Shown: one piece after another, positions 8,032-17,369 of the stretch
Numbering within the stretch: the stretch's first letter is position 1
Layout: each line of letters opens with the position of its first letter
Assembly: GCF_000763295.1 (NCBI RefSeq)
Contig: NZ_JRJE01000006.1
Coordinates: forward strand, 186,001-250,000
From: Thalassospira australica
GTDB lineage: Bacteria; Pseudomonadota; Alphaproteobacteria; Rhodospirillales; Thalassospiraceae
DNA: 64,000 bases
Direction: 5' to 3'
Translations under genes and position numbers: made by a program
Notes under the pieces: model-generated
Seen by the model: the letters and a program-made list of their open reading frames with translations, nothing else
What the model was told of the DNA's origin: nothing
Databases searched by the model: none

Positions 8032-9601
8032 CTTGTTTCAGGCCCTTAAGCAGCGGTGTGCCGGTCATTTCAGCTGGCTGCGGCACACCAAGCAATTTCA
8101 GCAAGGTCGGTGCGACATCGGCAAGACGCCCATCTTCCAATGTTACCCCTTCCGGACCGTTAACAAGAATGGTCGGTACCAGATTAAGGGTGTGCGCCGT
8201 ATGTGGTTCGCCGGTTTGCTGATCGACCATCACTTCGCAATTGCCATGATCAGCGGTGACAAAGGCAACGCCACCAACCGATTTGACGGCATCAATCACT
8301 TTGCCAAGGCAGGTATCAACGGCTTCGGCGGCTTTCATCGCGGCTTCAAGAATGCCGCTATGGCCGACCATGTCGGGGTTGGCAAAGTTCAGAATGATGG
8401 TGTCGTATTTCTCGGATTTAATTGCAGCGACAAGTTTTTCCGTGACTTCAGGCGCGGACATTTCCGGCTGCAGGTCATAGGTCGCGACTTTTGGCGATGA
8501 AACCAGAATACGGTCTTCGCCCTCGTAAACGGTTTCTTCCCCACCGTTAAAGAAGAACGACACATGCGGGTATTTTTCGGTTTCAGCAATGCGAAGCTGT
8601 TTCAGGCCTGCTTTGGAAACCACTTCGCCAAAGATGTTTGGCAGGGTTTGGGGCGGATAGATCGCATCCATGTATTTTGCGTGTTCGGACGAATATGCGA
8701 CCATGCCGGCCTGAACGGCGAATTTCACGGGGGTGCCGCGATCAAAGCCATCAAACTCTGGTGCACACATGGCGGCCAGAATTTCGCGCGCACGGTCGGC
8801 GCGGAAATTGGTCATCAGCAGGCCATCGCCTTCTTGCATTCCTGCGTAATCGCCAATCACCGTCGGCAGTACGAACTCGTCGGTGGTGTCGGACGCATAG
8901 GCATTGGCAATGGCGGTTTCTGCGCTATCAGCAGTACGGCCATCGGCGTAATTTTTGCCATCAACCATGGTGAAATAAGCTTGGCTGACGCGTTCCCACC
9001 GGTTGTCGCGGTCCATGGCATAATAACGACCAGTCACGGTGGCGATTTCGACATTGGAATCGCCAATCATTGCGCGGAATTTTTCAAGGAATTTGGCCGC
9101 GCTTTTCGGTGCCGTATCGCGTCCATCCAGATAGGCGTGGATTTTGACCGGCACGCCGGCATCCGCGATGATTTTGGCAAGGGCGGCCATATGGACCTGA
9201 TGGGAATGCACCCCGCCATCCGACAGGAGACCTGCGATGTGGCAAACGCCTTTGCTGTCTGACAGCTTGGTGATGATTTTTTGAACCGTGGCGGTATCGG
9301 CAATGGTGCCGGTTTTAACCGCTTCATCAATCTTTGGCAGTTCCTGCATGACCACGCGACCTGCGCCAAGGTTCATGTGACCGACTTCCGAATTGCCCAT
9401 CTGACCTTCGGGGAGGCCAACATCCAGACCACAGGCTTTCAGAAAACCTGTCGGATTATTGGCGTAAAGGTCATCCCAGACAGGCGTATTGGCTAAGGCA
9501 ACAGCGTTGTCCTTGCTTTCCTCGCGATACCCCCAGCCGTCGAGAATGCACAGCACCACAGGGCGCGGGCGCTTTACGGAATTCTTGTCAGTCACGTTCA
9601 T
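8009..9601 (-). CDS. gpmI: 2,3-bisphosphoglycerate-independent phosphoglycerate mutase
   Basis: A 530-residue cytosolic glycolytic enzyme interconverting 3- and 2-phosphoglycerate with two manganese ions. The N-terminal metal site is CILDGWGYR; the phosphoserine nucleophile lies in QMGNSEVGHMNLGAG near residue 70; further ligands sit in TADHGNCE near the C-terminus. Length fits the family (about 510-550). I chose the ATG at 9601, preceded by GTGGGG, over an in-frame GTG three codons earlier. It leads the operon into envC, and its coding end overlaps the envC start. Its own upstream region faces the sdaA riboswitch. Confidence 0.95.
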   Translation of the reverse strand: MNVTDKNSVKRPRPVVLCILDGWGYREESKDNAVALANTPVWDDLYANNPTGFLKACGLDVGLPEGQMGNSEVGHMNLGAGRVVMQELPKIDEAVKTGTIADTATVQKIITKLSDSKGVCHIAGLLSDGGVHSHQVHMAALAKIIADAGVPVKIHAYLDGRDTAPKSAAKFLEKFRAMIGDSNVEIATVTGRYYAMDRDNRWERVSQAYFTMVDGKNYADGRTADSAETAIANAYASDTTDEFVLPTVIGDYAGMQEGDGLLMTNFRADRAREILAAMCAPEFDGFDRGTPVKFAVQAGMVAYSSEHAKYMDAIYPPQTLPNIFGEVVSKAGLKQLRIAETEKYPHVSFFFNGGEETVYEGEDRILVSSPKVATYDLQPEMSAPEVTEKLVAAIKSEKYDTIILNFANPDMVGHSGILEAAMKAAEAVDTCLGKVIDAVKSVGGVAFVTADHGNCEVMVDQQTGEPHTAHTLNLVPTILVNGPEGVTLEDGRLADVAPTLLKLLGVPQPAEMTGTPLLKGLKQDDALLAS

Positions 9602-9818
9602 AAACCCCACAGATAAAGATAAAGGCTGAATTACCCGTAAAGAATTACCAACTGATATGGTGACTTACAGGGTATTTTGCCATCAATCCTGCGACACGGC
9701 CGGAGTGGGTCAACCAATGTACTTCGCAGGTTAAAGCTCATAATGCGCAATCTAGCACGAATACACATGGCAGACAGCACCCGGGATGCGAATTTTTTGC
9801 AGTTTTAAACCAGTTCTT

Positions 9819-9847
9819 TTGACAGGTTCACAAGACGTAGATAGTCT
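9819..9847 (+). promoter_or_regulatory. Candidate sigma-70 promoter of the glycine riboswitch-sdaA transcript
   Basis: A perfect TTGACA at 9819-9824 is followed, 17 bases later, by TAGTCT at 9842-9847. The -10 match is poor (three of six). The implied start lies about 40 bases before the first aptamer, leaving room for a short leader. Bases 9602-9818, the rest of the gap to gpmI, show no further feature I can support. Confidence 0.45.
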
Positions 9848-9894
9848 TCAATCCAACGGTGAACCTCAGAATTGACGGTGACGTCATTTCACAC

Positions 9895-10113
9895 CGCGAC
9901 GGGAGAGTCCGGGAACAGTCGTGACCGGCGCCGAAGGAGCAATTGCCCTATAAAACTCTCAGGCAGATGGACCGTCGAGGATAGAGGCTCTGGAGAGAGA
10001 AAGTGGACAGCGCAGGGGAGAATGCGTTGTCTGGCTTCCACCGAAGGATGAACGCCTGTTTGCCGATGTTTTGGCAGGCAGGTCGACAATCTCAGGTCAA
10101 GGGACAGAGAGGG
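9895..10113 (+). promoter_or_regulatory. Tandem glycine riboswitch
   Basis: Two consecutive glycine aptamers are recognisable. The first has GGGAGAG at 9901-9907, CGCCGAAGGAGCAA at 9929-9942 and AAACTCTCAGGCA at 9952-9964, then GGACCG. The second starts at 9988 with CTCTGGAGAG, has CACCGAAGGATGAACGCC at 10039-10056, then AATCTCAGGTCAAGGGACAG at 10088-10107 and GAGAGGG. P1 of the second aptamer can form between CTCTG (9988-9992) and CAGAG (10105-10109). These are the signature sequences of the RNA class. It lies directly upstream of sdaA. No terminator follows, so control of translation start is more likely than termination. Confidence 0.92.
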
Positions 10114-10178
10114 CACATACACCGGTTCTTAAACAGCGCGAAAACAAGCGTTTTATTGAGCCGTGAAGGAGGCCCTTG

Positions 10179-11621
10179 ATGACACCGAATCCCGCAACCG
10201 ATCCCTCTTCTGGATCGCAGAACCAATCCCAACATGACGTCAACCTGTCTGTAGTTGACCTTTATACCATCGGTATCGGCCCTTCGAGTTCGCATACGGT
10301 GGGGCCGATGCGGGCGGGGTATCGGTTTTGTCTCGAACTTGAAGCACGCAATCTGTTGCAAAAGACCGGCAGTGTCGTTGTCGATCTTTATGGTTCCCTT
10401 GCGCTGACCGGTAAGGGGCACGCCACCGATACGGCCGTGATCATGGGACTGAACGGCAAGCGACCGCGCAATATTGATCCCGATGACATTGATCCAACGA
10501 TTAAAAGCATCGATGAGACCCATCTGCTTAAGCTGTATGGGCAGTATCCCGTGGCGTTTAACCGCGATACCAATCTGGTGTTTCATTTCACAGAATCCCT
10601 TCCACAGCACCCCAACGGCATGCGCATCAGTGCCTTTGACCGGGACGGATTGAAAATCCACAGTCAGGAATATTTCTCCGTCGGGGGGGGCTTTATCGTT
10701 TCAAGCGACGATCACGGTGCGGAATATTCCGGCGATAATATTACCCTGCCGTTCCCGTTTTCATCCGCGGATGAATTAATGGAAATCTGCAAGCGCGAAG
10801 GGCAATCGATTGCCGAAATCATGATGGCAAACGAACAAAGCTGGCGCAGTCCCGAGGAAACCATTTCTTTTGTTGATCGTGTGCATGACGCGATGATGAA
10901 TTGTATCGATCGCGGGTGCCGTACGGATGGCATTTTGCCCGGGGGCTTGAATGTGAAACGCCGGGCATCAAAGCTTTACAAGGAGTTGACTGAAAAGCCC
11001 GAAGCAGGCTTGCGCGATCCGTTGACCGTGATCGATTGGGTTAATCTTTATGCCCTTGCCGTGAACGAGGAAAATGCCGCAGGAAGTCGCGTTGTAACGG
11101 CGCCGACCAACGGGGCGGCAGGCGTCATTCCGGCTGTCTTGCGCTATTACGAAAGGTTCGGGGCAAATGCCAATCAGCAAAATATCCGCGAATTTCTGCT
11201 GACGGCGGCGGCGATTGGATCAATTTATAAAAAGCGCGCTTCTATTTCGGCGGCCGAGGTTGGCTGTCAGGGTGAGGTCGGGGTTGCCTGTTCGATGGCG
11301 GCAGGTGCTTTGTGTGCCGTTCTGGGCGGAACGCCCGAACAGGTTGAAAACGCCGCCGAGATTGGTATGGAACATAATCTGGGTCTGACGTGCGATCCGA
11401 TTGGTGGTCTGGTGCAGGTGCCCTGCATCGAACGCAACACCATGGGGGCGGTCAAGGCGATCAATGCCGCGCGTTTGGCATTGCGTGGTGACGGGCAACA
11501 TACAGTGTCGCTTGATAAGGTCATTGAAACCATGCGTCAGACGGGACTCGACATGCAAAGCAAGTACAAGGAAACCAGCCAGGGCGGTCTTGCGGTCAAT
11601 GTCAATGTGGTGGAATGCTAA
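10179..11621 (+). CDS. sdaA: L-serine ammonia-lyase (iron-sulfur type)
   Basis: A 480-residue single-chain L-serine dehydratase that converts serine to pyruvate and ammonia with an oxygen-sensitive [4Fe-4S] cluster. The N-terminal domain opens with [20 protein letters not shown], the hallmark of the family. The C-terminal catalytic domain holds the cluster cysteines, in [11 protein letters not shown] and in [12 protein letters not shown], and the TNGAAGVIP loop. The ATG at 10179 follows GAAGGAGG by about six bases; an adjacent TTG is the alternative. The glycine riboswitch upstream implies that glycine excess, converted to serine by GlyA, turns on serine breakdown. Confidence 0.95.
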   Translation: MTPNPATDPSSGSQNQSQHDVNLSVVDLYTIGIGPSSSHTVGPMRAGYRFCLELEARNLLQKTGSVVVDLYGSLALTGKGHATDTAVIMGLNGKRPRNIDPDDIDPTIKSIDETHLLKLYGQYPVAFNRDTNLVFHFTESLPQHPNGMRISAFDRDGLKIHSQEYFSVGGGFIVSSDDHGAEYSGDNITLPFPFSSADELMEICKREGQSIAEIMMANEQSWRSPEETISFVDRVHDAMMNCIDRGCRTDGILPGGLNVKRRASKLYKELTEKPEAGLRDPLTVIDWVNLYALAVNEENAAGSRVVTAPTNGAAGVIPAVLRYYERFGANANQQNIREFLLTAAAIGSIYKKRASISAAEVGCQGEVGVACSMAAGALCAVLGGTPEQVENAAEIGMEHNLGLTCDPIGGLVQVPCIERNTMGAVKAINAARLALRGDGQHTVSLDKVIETMRQTGLDMQSKYKETSQGGLAVNVNVVEC

Positions 11622-11733
11622 TACCTGTTCGTTAGAATAGGTGGAAATTCAACAGTTTTCGTCGGTTCTGCACGGACTTTTCTGGTTTGTGTTTCTTGTT
11701 TCTTGTCACTTTTGGTAGGGGTTCTGCTATGAT

Positions 11734-11777
11734 TGTCCAATCAAAAAAGGGGCAAAGACCCCGTTATTGGTTGGACA
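11734..11777 (+). other. Hairpin at the 5' end of the DHFR-like gene
   Basis: TGTCCAA (11734-11740) is complementary to TTGGACA (11771-11777), and GGGG (49-52 of the same block, 11749-11752) pairs with CCCC (11759-11762) inside the loop. The structure ends six bases before the ATG at 11783. It lies between two competing start codons (11729 and 11783), so it is either leader RNA or coding sequence. Confidence 0.4.
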
Positions 11778-11782
11778 TAGAC

Positions 11783-12316
11783 ATGAGCAAAAAACTGTTC
11801 CGCATTTATATCGCGGTCAGTCTGGATGGCTTCATTGCGCGCGCCAATGGTGCGGTTGATTGGTTGGATGAATATGATCCGGCCGAGTTTGGTTTTGAAG
11901 ATTTTCTGGACTCCGTTGGCACGTTGATCATTGGTCGGAAGACCTTTGATCAGGTCATGGAATTTGGTGATTGGCCCTATGAGACCCGTCGCACAATCGT
12001 TCTGACATCACGTGATCTTCCCGACGAACGCCCTGCCAACACAGAGGCCTATGGCGGCAGCATTATCGAACTGGTCGATCAATTGCGTGATCAACGGGCC
12101 GCTGATGGTGACATCTGGGTCGTTGGCGGGGGCAGTGTGGTGACACAGTTCCTGTTTGGCGGTTTCGCCGATCAGCTTGATATCTTTACAATTCCCGAAG
12201 TGCTGGGCGAAGGTATATCGCTGTTTGGCCGCGATGCCGGGGGAATAAGACCCCAGCTTCTGGCCTCGGAACGCTACAATTCCGGGGTCGTGCGCAGTCA
12301 GTACGGATTGGCCTGA
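11783..12316 (+). CDS. Dihydrofolate reductase family protein (RibD C-terminal fold)
   Basis: A 177-residue protein of the DHFR / RibD-C fold, similar to the YyaP/YwjB group. It opens with RIYIAVSLDGFIARANGAVDWL, contains IIGRKTFDQV and DIWVVGGGSVV (a dinucleotide-binding glycine turn), and ends in a typical small beta cluster. Such proteins bind NADPH, but most have no proven substrate and are not biosynthetic DHFR. Homologues begin near MSKKLFRI at 11783. However, an in-frame ATG at 11729 has a better AGGGG ribosome binding site and would add 18 residues. It follows sdaA by about 160 bases and converges on rlmH, 17 bases apart. Confidence 0.8.
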   Translation: MSKKLFRIYIAVSLDGFIARANGAVDWLDEYDPAEFGFEDFLDSVGTLIIGRKTFDQVMEFGDWPYETRRTIVLTSRDLPDERPANTEAYGGSIIELVDQLRDQRAADGDIWVVGGGSVVTQFLFGGFADQLDIFTIPEVLGEGISLFGRDAGGIRPQLLASERYNSGVVRSQYGLA

Positions 12317-12333
12317 AATGCAAGGCCGAAAGC

Positions 12334-12792
12334 CTATTCGCGGTGATACGGATGATTGGTCTGGATGGCGTGGGCGCGAAACAATTGTTCGGTGATAAGG
12401 GCACGCACAAGCATGTGCGGCCAAGTCGCCTTGCCCAGTGACCAAAGCGTATTGGCACGTGATTTAAGTGCTGCGCCATGCCCGTCGGCCCCGCCGATGG
12501 CAAAGGCGATGTTCCCGGCATATTGATCCATCCAACCGTCGAGTTTTTGGGAAAACTCGACAGAGCCATATTCCTTGCCGCGTTCATCAAGCGCGATCAG
12601 AAAGGCATTGTCGGGGATGACACCAAGCAGAAGTTCTGCTTCGCGGTCTTTAAGTTGATTGGGGGGGAGTTTCTTTTTTTCCTCGACTTCGCGCAGCACA
12701 AAAGGCCAGCGTAGCCGGGCAGCATAATGGTCAAACAGATCTTTCTCGGGGCCGGATTTCATCCGCCCCACCGCAGCAAGGGTAATTTGCAT
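12334..12792 (-). CDS. rlmH: 23S rRNA pseudouridine-1915 N3-methyltransferase
   Basis: A 152-residue SPOUT-class methyltransferase acting on pseudouridine 1915 of 23S rRNA in assembled 70S ribosomes. The SAM-binding knot appears as FAIGGADGHG near residue 98, and the conserved C-terminal signature runs VRALITEQLFRAHAI then PYHRE. Length is exactly that of the family. It is the last gene of the proA-nadD-rsfS-rlmH unit, where RsfS also acts on the large ribosomal subunit. Confidence 0.95.
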   Translation of the reverse strand: MQITLAAVGRMKSGPEKDLFDHYAARLRWPFVLREVEEKKKLPPNQLKDREAELLLGVIPDNAFLIALDERGKEYGSVEFSQKLDGWMDQYAGNIAFAIGGADGHGAALKSRANTLWSLGKATWPHMLVRALITEQLFRAHAIQTNHPYHRE

Positions 12793-12845
12793 GTCTTTGA
12801 TCCGGGCCGTTACGCTGATATCTGGCAGCCAGGCGGCGCGGACTG

Positions 12846-13235
12846 TTAGTACAGTCGCGCTGCCTGTTGTTTCAGTGCCGGGTTTTCAACGCCCCACATC
12901 TCTTCGATGTTGTAAAAGGCGCGTACTTCCGGACGGAACAGATGAACGATGACATCGCCGGTATCTACCAGCACCCAGTCGCCCTGTTCCTTGCCTTCTG
13001 CCAAAGCACGGCCCTGACCGGCATTCTTGATCGTTTCAACCAGATGTTCAGCCATCGACGCCACCCGGCGCGAGGATGAACCGGTTGCAATGATCATGTG
13101 ATCGGCAAGGGAGGTTTTATCGGTCAGATCAATGGTGACAAGGTCTTCGGCCTTGTCATCTGCGAGGGTGCTCTGGATCAGCGAAAGCATTTCGGCCGAG
13201 GTCAGAGTTTGTTTTGCGGTACCTATGGTCGCCAC
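12846..13235 (-). CDS. rsfS: Ribosome silencing factor
   Basis: A 129-residue RsfS/Iojap protein that binds ribosomal protein uL14 and blocks subunit joining when nutrients fall. Family motifs include KAEDLVTIDLTDKTSLADHM, IIATGSSSRRVASMAEHL, GDWVLVDTGDVIVHLF and the aromatic end FYNIEEMWG. A GTG at 13235 is the most sensible start: it gives the usual family length, whereas the open frame to 13376 would overlap the nadD coding end with unrelated sequence. The ribosome binding site is weak (GGAAAATTAAG). Spacing to nadD is 55 bases. Confidence 0.92.
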   Translation of the reverse strand: MATIGTAKQTLTSAEMLSLIQSTLADDKAEDLVTIDLTDKTSLADHMIIATGSSSRRVASMAEHLVETIKNAGQGRALAEGKEQGDWVLVDTGDVIVHLFRPEVRAFYNIEEMWGVENPALKQQAARLY

Positions 13236-13290
13236 CTTAATTTTCCGCGCGATGGTCGGGTTTAACCGAAAACACACATCGCAGCGATGC

Positions 13291-13899
13291 TTACACCTGC
13301 CATCTGCCTTCGGCGCGAATTGCGGTCGAAGAAGCCGGATGGCGCTTGATTGGCAGGTATACCCAGGCCGGTACATTCAGATCGGCCAGCAAACCCGCCC
13401 TGTCCATAGGGATGCGCCAGCGTTCCATACGGCGCGCGGCAGTCCCGGACAATGCCTTGTTAGAATACCCCTCACGGTCGATAACCGCAATGGGAGCACG
13501 TAAAATCAACCTTTCCCACCATTTCCACTTATGGAATTGGGCCAGGTTGTCTGCTCCCATCAGCCAAACGAACTTTGTTCGGGTAAAACGATGTTGCAAG
13601 GCTGCAAGAGTGTCGGCCGTATAGCGGGTTCCGAGCTCGGTTTCAATTGCAGAAACCACAATGCGGGGATGCTTTGCCATCATTAGTGCCGAATCAAAGC
13701 GATCGGCAAGGTCGGCCATACCCGTTTCCGACTTAAGCGGGTTCTGGGGGGAGACCAACCACCAGACAGCGTCCAACTGCAGGCGTTTCAACGCCTCGAG
13801 CGAAATATGCAGATGTCCTTCATGGGCGGGATTGAACGACCCGCCCAACAGGCCGACCCGGGGTGGGGCAACATGTAATCTGGGCGCTGCTGAGGTCAT
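13291..13899 (-). CDS. nadD: Nicotinate-nucleotide adenylyltransferase
   Basis: A 202-residue NAD biosynthesis enzyme joining nicotinate mononucleotide and ATP into deamido-NAD. The nucleotidyl-transferase signature is GGSFNPAHEGHLHIS near residues 19-33; a second family motif is WLMGADNLAQFHKW near 114-127; the C-terminal ASSTAIR matches the ISSTxxR motif. It overlaps proA by four bases (ATGA), so the pair is translationally coupled. The order proA-nadD-rsfS-rlmH is common in alphaproteobacteria. nadB, also of this pathway, is 7 kb away. Confidence 0.95.
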   Translation of the reverse strand: MTSAAPRLHVAPPRVGLLGGSFNPAHEGHLHISLEALKRLQLDAVWWLVSPQNPLKSETGMADLADRFDSALMMAKHPRIVVSAIETELGTRYTADTLAALQHRFTRTKFVWLMGADNLAQFHKWKWWERLILRAPIAVIDREGYSNKALSGTAARRMERWRIPMDRAGLLADLNVPAWVYLPIKRHPASSTAIRAEGRWQV

Positions 13900-15182
13900 G
13901 GACGGGTCTGACCCTGACCGCGCACGATGTATTTATAGCTGGTAAGCTGTTCGACTCCGACCGGACCACGCGCATGGAGCTTGCCCGTCGAAATGCCGAT
14001 TTCGGCCCCCATGCCAAATTCTCCACCATCGGCAAACTGGGTTGATGCATTCACAATCACGATCCCGGAGTCCACCCCGTTCAGGAACGTCGCGGTTGCC
14101 GTGGCGTTTTCGGCGACAATCGCGTCGGTATGGTGGGAGCCAAATGTGTTGATGTGATCAATAGCTTCGGCCACGCCCGAGACGACCTTGATTGACACAA
14201 TCGCATCAAGGTATTCGGTAATCCAGTCATCGGCAGTGGCCGGTTTGATACGGGCATCGACTGCCTGTGCGGTTTCATCTCCGCGCAATTCACAACCCTT
14301 GGCCACCAATGCCTCGGCAATGCGGGGCAGAAGCCGGCCGGCAACCGAATTGTCAATCAGGATGGTTTCGGTCGCCCCACAGATGCCGACACGACGCATT
14401 TTTGCATTCACCACGATGTCGACAGCCTTTTGCGGATCGGCACTGGCATGGACATAGGTGTGGCACAGCCCTTCAAGATGCTTGAACAGCGGAATGCGGC
14501 TTTCATCGGTAATGCGCGAAATAAGCGACTTGCCCCCGCGCGGCACGATGACATCAATATAATCGGACAGTTTCAGCATTTCGCCAACGGCTGCACGATC
14601 CGTTACCGGGATCATCTGAATGGCATTTTCAGGCAGACCGGCCTCGTTGATGCCTGCGACCATGCAGTCAAAGATGGCGCGTGATGAATGGAAACTTTCC
14701 GAACCGCCGCGCAGGATGGCGGCATTACCCGATTTGATGCACATGGCTCCGGCATCGGCGGTCACATTCGGGCGGCTTTCATAAATGATGCCGATCACGC
14801 CAAGCGGTACAGATACGCGTGCAATATCAAGACCATTATGATCCGGGCTCCAGCGGGCCAGTTCACGCCCGACGGGGTCGGGAAGCGCGCCAACCGCTTC
14901 CACGCCTGCGGCAATGCCTTCAATCCGATCAGCATCAAGCGCAAGACGATCCAGAAGCGCATCCGTCAGGCCCTTGGCACGTCCGGCTTCCATGTCCTTT
15001 TCGTTGGCGGCAAGGATGGTGTTTGCATTTTCGCGTAGTTTGGCGGCGGCGGCCTTCAGTGCGGCTTCCTTTGGCGCAGCCGGGACCTGAGCAAGTTCGA
15101 GTGCTGCCTTGCGGGCTTTGATCCCCATATCGCGCATCAGTGCAGCGATATCATGGCTTTCGATACTGGCGAGCGCCGTCAT
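13896..15182 (-). CDS. proA: Gamma-glutamyl phosphate reductase
   Basis: A 428-residue NADPH-dependent enzyme making glutamate-5-semialdehyde in proline synthesis. It has the aldehyde-dehydrogenase-like fold with the catalytic cysteine in RRVGICGATETILID near residue 265, the VIYESRPNVTADAGAMCIKS stretch near 120-140, and FGMGAEIGISTGKLHARGP at the C-terminus. The start at 15182 has an AGGA leader and yields the normal family length; the open frame extends further to 15389 but those codons look non-coding. Usually proB lies directly upstream; here the upstream neighbour is a divergent ABC exporter, so proB must be elsewhere. Confidence 0.95.
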   Translation of the reverse strand: MTALASIESHDIAALMRDMGIKARKAALELAQVPAAPKEAALKAAAAKLRENANTILAANEKDMEAGRAKGLTDALLDRLALDADRIEGIAAGVEAVGALPDPVGRELARWSPDHNGLDIARVSVPLGVIGIIYESRPNVTADAGAMCIKSGNAAILRGGSESFHSSRAIFDCMVAGINEAGLPENAIQMIPVTDRAAVGEMLKLSDYIDVIVPRGGKSLISRITDESRIPLFKHLEGLCHTYVHASADPQKAVDIVVNAKMRRVGICGATETILIDNSVAGRLLPRIAEALVAKGCELRGDETAQAVDARIKPATADDWITEYLDAIVSIKVVSGVAEAIDHINTFGSHHTDAIVAENATATATFLNGVDSGIVIVNASTQFADGGEFGMGAEIGISTGKLHARGPVGVEQLTSYKYIVRGQGQTRP

Positions 15183-15436
15183 GGTCCTGCTTCCGTTCTT
15201 GTGTTCGTGACCGCATTGCATGGATGCTTGCGGCAAGTTGTTCTGAGATTTTATCAACAAATTGGCAAAATAGACATCAAACGGGCCCACTGCAATGTCC
15301 TTGCGTGCATAAAGTATCGGCAATGCTTGCCAAACAACACGCAGCAGTCCATTTCTTGAGGACAGACTGAGATGACATGCCGTGCGCATACCGCAATGCT
15401 GTTCGGTGCCTGCTTGGGGATAAGGTTTTGAAAAAT

Positions 15437-17311
15437 ATGGGTTCCGATCAACCTTCGGCGCGTGCAGAGTTCGGCGTCGTTAAAACGTTTCTGCCCTATT
15501 TGTGGCCGCGCGGGGAGTTCGAACTTAAGGTTCGCGTTGTTCTGGCCTTGCTGTTCCTGGTCGGTGCCAAGGTCGCAAATGTCTATATCCCGGTACTTTA
15601 CAAATATGCGGTTGATGCCCTTGGTGGCGGGGACAAGGCCGCGGATGCGGCGTCAAATGCGGCGCAGTCGGGCTCTACTGAAACGACGGCTTTGATCGTT
15701 GTGCCGGTGGCGCTGATCGTTGGTTACGGTCTGGTGCGTATTCTGGTGTCGGCCTTTGGCGAGATGCGTGACGCGGTTTTTGCCAAGGTCGCTCAACGCG
15801 CCATCCGCACATCTGCCCTTGGCGTTTTTGAACATCTGCATGGATTGTCGCTGCGGTTCCATCTGGATCGGCAGATGGGCGGGTTGTCGCGTGCGATTGA
15901 ACGCGGGGTGAAGGGCATCGAGTTCCTTCTGTCCTTCATGCTGTTTAACATCCTGCCGACCCTGCTTGAAATCGTGATGGTCTCGATCATTCTGTGGGCG
16001 CTTTATGATGTCTGGTTTGCCATCATTACATTCAGCACGATCGTTATTTATATCGCCTTTACGCTGGTCGTGACCGAATGGCGGATGAAGTTCCGCCGTG
16101 AAATGAACAAGCGCGATGACGAAGCCAACACCAAGGCCATCGATAGCCTGATCAACTACGAAACGGTCAAATATTTCAATAACGAAGCCCATGAATCGAG
16201 CCGCTATGACAAGGCATTGCGTGGCTATGAAGTGGCCGCAGTGCAATCACAGGTGTCGCTTTCAAAACTGAACGTCGGGCAGGGCGCGATCATTGCCGTC
16301 GGGCTGGTATTGAATATGCTGTTGGCCGCCCAGGGGGTCAAGGACGGCACCATGACTGTCGGTGACTTCGTTCTGGTTAATACCTATCTGCTGCAGCTTT
16401 ATATGCCGCTGAATTTCCTTGGTTTCGTCTATCGCCAGATCAAACAGTCGTTGACGGATATGGAACGGATGTTCTCGCTTCTGGATGTCGACAAGGAAGT
16501 CGAAGACAAGCCGGATGCCAGGGCTCTTGCCTGTGATGCTGCCGCTGTGCGGTTTGAAGATGTGCATTTTGCCTATAACCCGGATCGTCAAATCCTTAAG
16601 GGGGTTAGTTTCGAGGTGCCAGCGGGCAAAACCGTTGCCGTGGTCGGGCCAAGTGGTGCTGGTAAATCAACCCTGACCCGGTTGATGTTCCGGTTCTATG
16701 ACGTCTCGGGTGGCAAGATCACGATTGATGGTCAGGACATTCGTGATGTAACGCAGAACTCGTTGCGTCGCGAAATTGGCATCGTGCCGCAAGACACCGT
16801 TCTGTTTAACGATACCATCGCCTATAACATTTCCTATGGTCGGCCGGGTGCCGAACACGATGAGGTCGAAAAAGCAGCCAAACTTGCCAGCATCGATGGT
16901 TTTGTTGCGGGTCTGCCGGAAGGCTTCAAAACCATGGTCGGTGAACGTGGTCTGAAACTTTCCGGCGGTGAAAAGCAGCGCGTGTCGATTGCACGGATGT
17001 TGCTTAAACGTCCGAAGATCATGATCTTTGACGAAGCAACATCGGCCCTTGATACCCGAACGGAAAAAGATATTCAGCAGGCACTGCGCGATGTGTCGCG
17101 TGGGCATACGACTCTGATCATTGCCCACAGACTGTCGACCGTGATTGACGCAGATGAGATCATCGTGCTGCGCGATGGGCAGGTGGCTGAACGTGGCCGT
17201 CATCAGGACCTTCTGGAACAGGATGGGCTTTATTCCGAAATGTGGGCGCAACAACAGGAAATTCGCGAAGCCGAAGAAATCCTGGCCCATGCCGGTGAAA
17301 TCCCGACCTGA
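15437..17311 (+). CDS. Atm1-type ABC exporter (permease-ATPase fusion)
   Basis: A 624-residue half-transporter of the Atm1/ABCB7/HMT1 group. The six-helix membrane domain covers about residues 40-340, with the group's [15 protein letters not shown] near the first helix. The ATPase domain follows with Walker [10 protein letters not shown] (about 410), signature LSGGEKQR (about 512) and Walker [13 protein letters not shown]. Bacterial members export glutathione-linked metals or thiol compounds and are tied to heavy-metal resistance and iron-sulfur balance. ATG at 15437 is favoured; a TTG three codons earlier lies at better distance from GGATAAGG. It is transcribed divergently from proA. Confidence 0.88.
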   Translation: MGSDQPSARAEFGVVKTFLPYLWPRGEFELKVRVVLALLFLVGAKVANVYIPVLYKYAVDALGGGDKAADAASNAAQSGSTETTALIVVPVALIVGYGLVRILVSAFGEMRDAVFAKVAQRAIRTSALGVFEHLHGLSLRFHLDRQMGGLSRAIERGVKGIEFLLSFMLFNILPTLLEIVMVSIILWALYDVWFAIITFSTIVIYIAFTLVVTEWRMKFRREMNKRDDEANTKAIDSLINYETVKYFNNEAHESSRYDKALRGYEVAAVQSQVSLSKLNVGQGAIIAVGLVLNMLLAAQGVKDGTMTVGDFVLVNTYLLQLYMPLNFLGFVYRQIKQSLTDMERMFSLLDVDKEVEDKPDARALACDAAAVRFEDVHFAYNPDRQILKGVSFEVPAGKTVAVVGPSGAGKSTLTRLMFRFYDVSGGKITIDGQDIRDVTQNSLRREIGIVPQDTVLFNDTIAYNISYGRPGAEHDEVEKAAKLASIDGFVAGLPEGFKTMVGERGLKLSGGEKQRVSIARMLLKRPKIMIFDEATSALDTRTEKDIQQALRDVSRGHTTLIIAHRLSTVIDADEIIVLRDGQVAERGRHQDLLEQDGLYSEMWAQQQEIREAEEILAHAGEIPT

Positions 17312-17369
17312 TTGTATGTTTGTTTAGTGAAGGGTGACGGAGGTTCCCGCGTTTATTAGGTTCTTGTAA

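Noticed and set aside
8564-9262. 232-codon frame antisense to gpmI; similar frames opposite ctpA (5753-6457) and nadB (21185-21751)
   Set aside because: All are shadows of strongly conserved enzymes on the minus strand, with unnatural composition and no start signals.
11783-12316. Biosynthetic dihydrofolate reductase (folA)
   Set aside because: It matches the RibD-C/YyaP-like group in N-terminal motif and lacks a thymidylate synthase neighbour; naming it folA would be unsupported.
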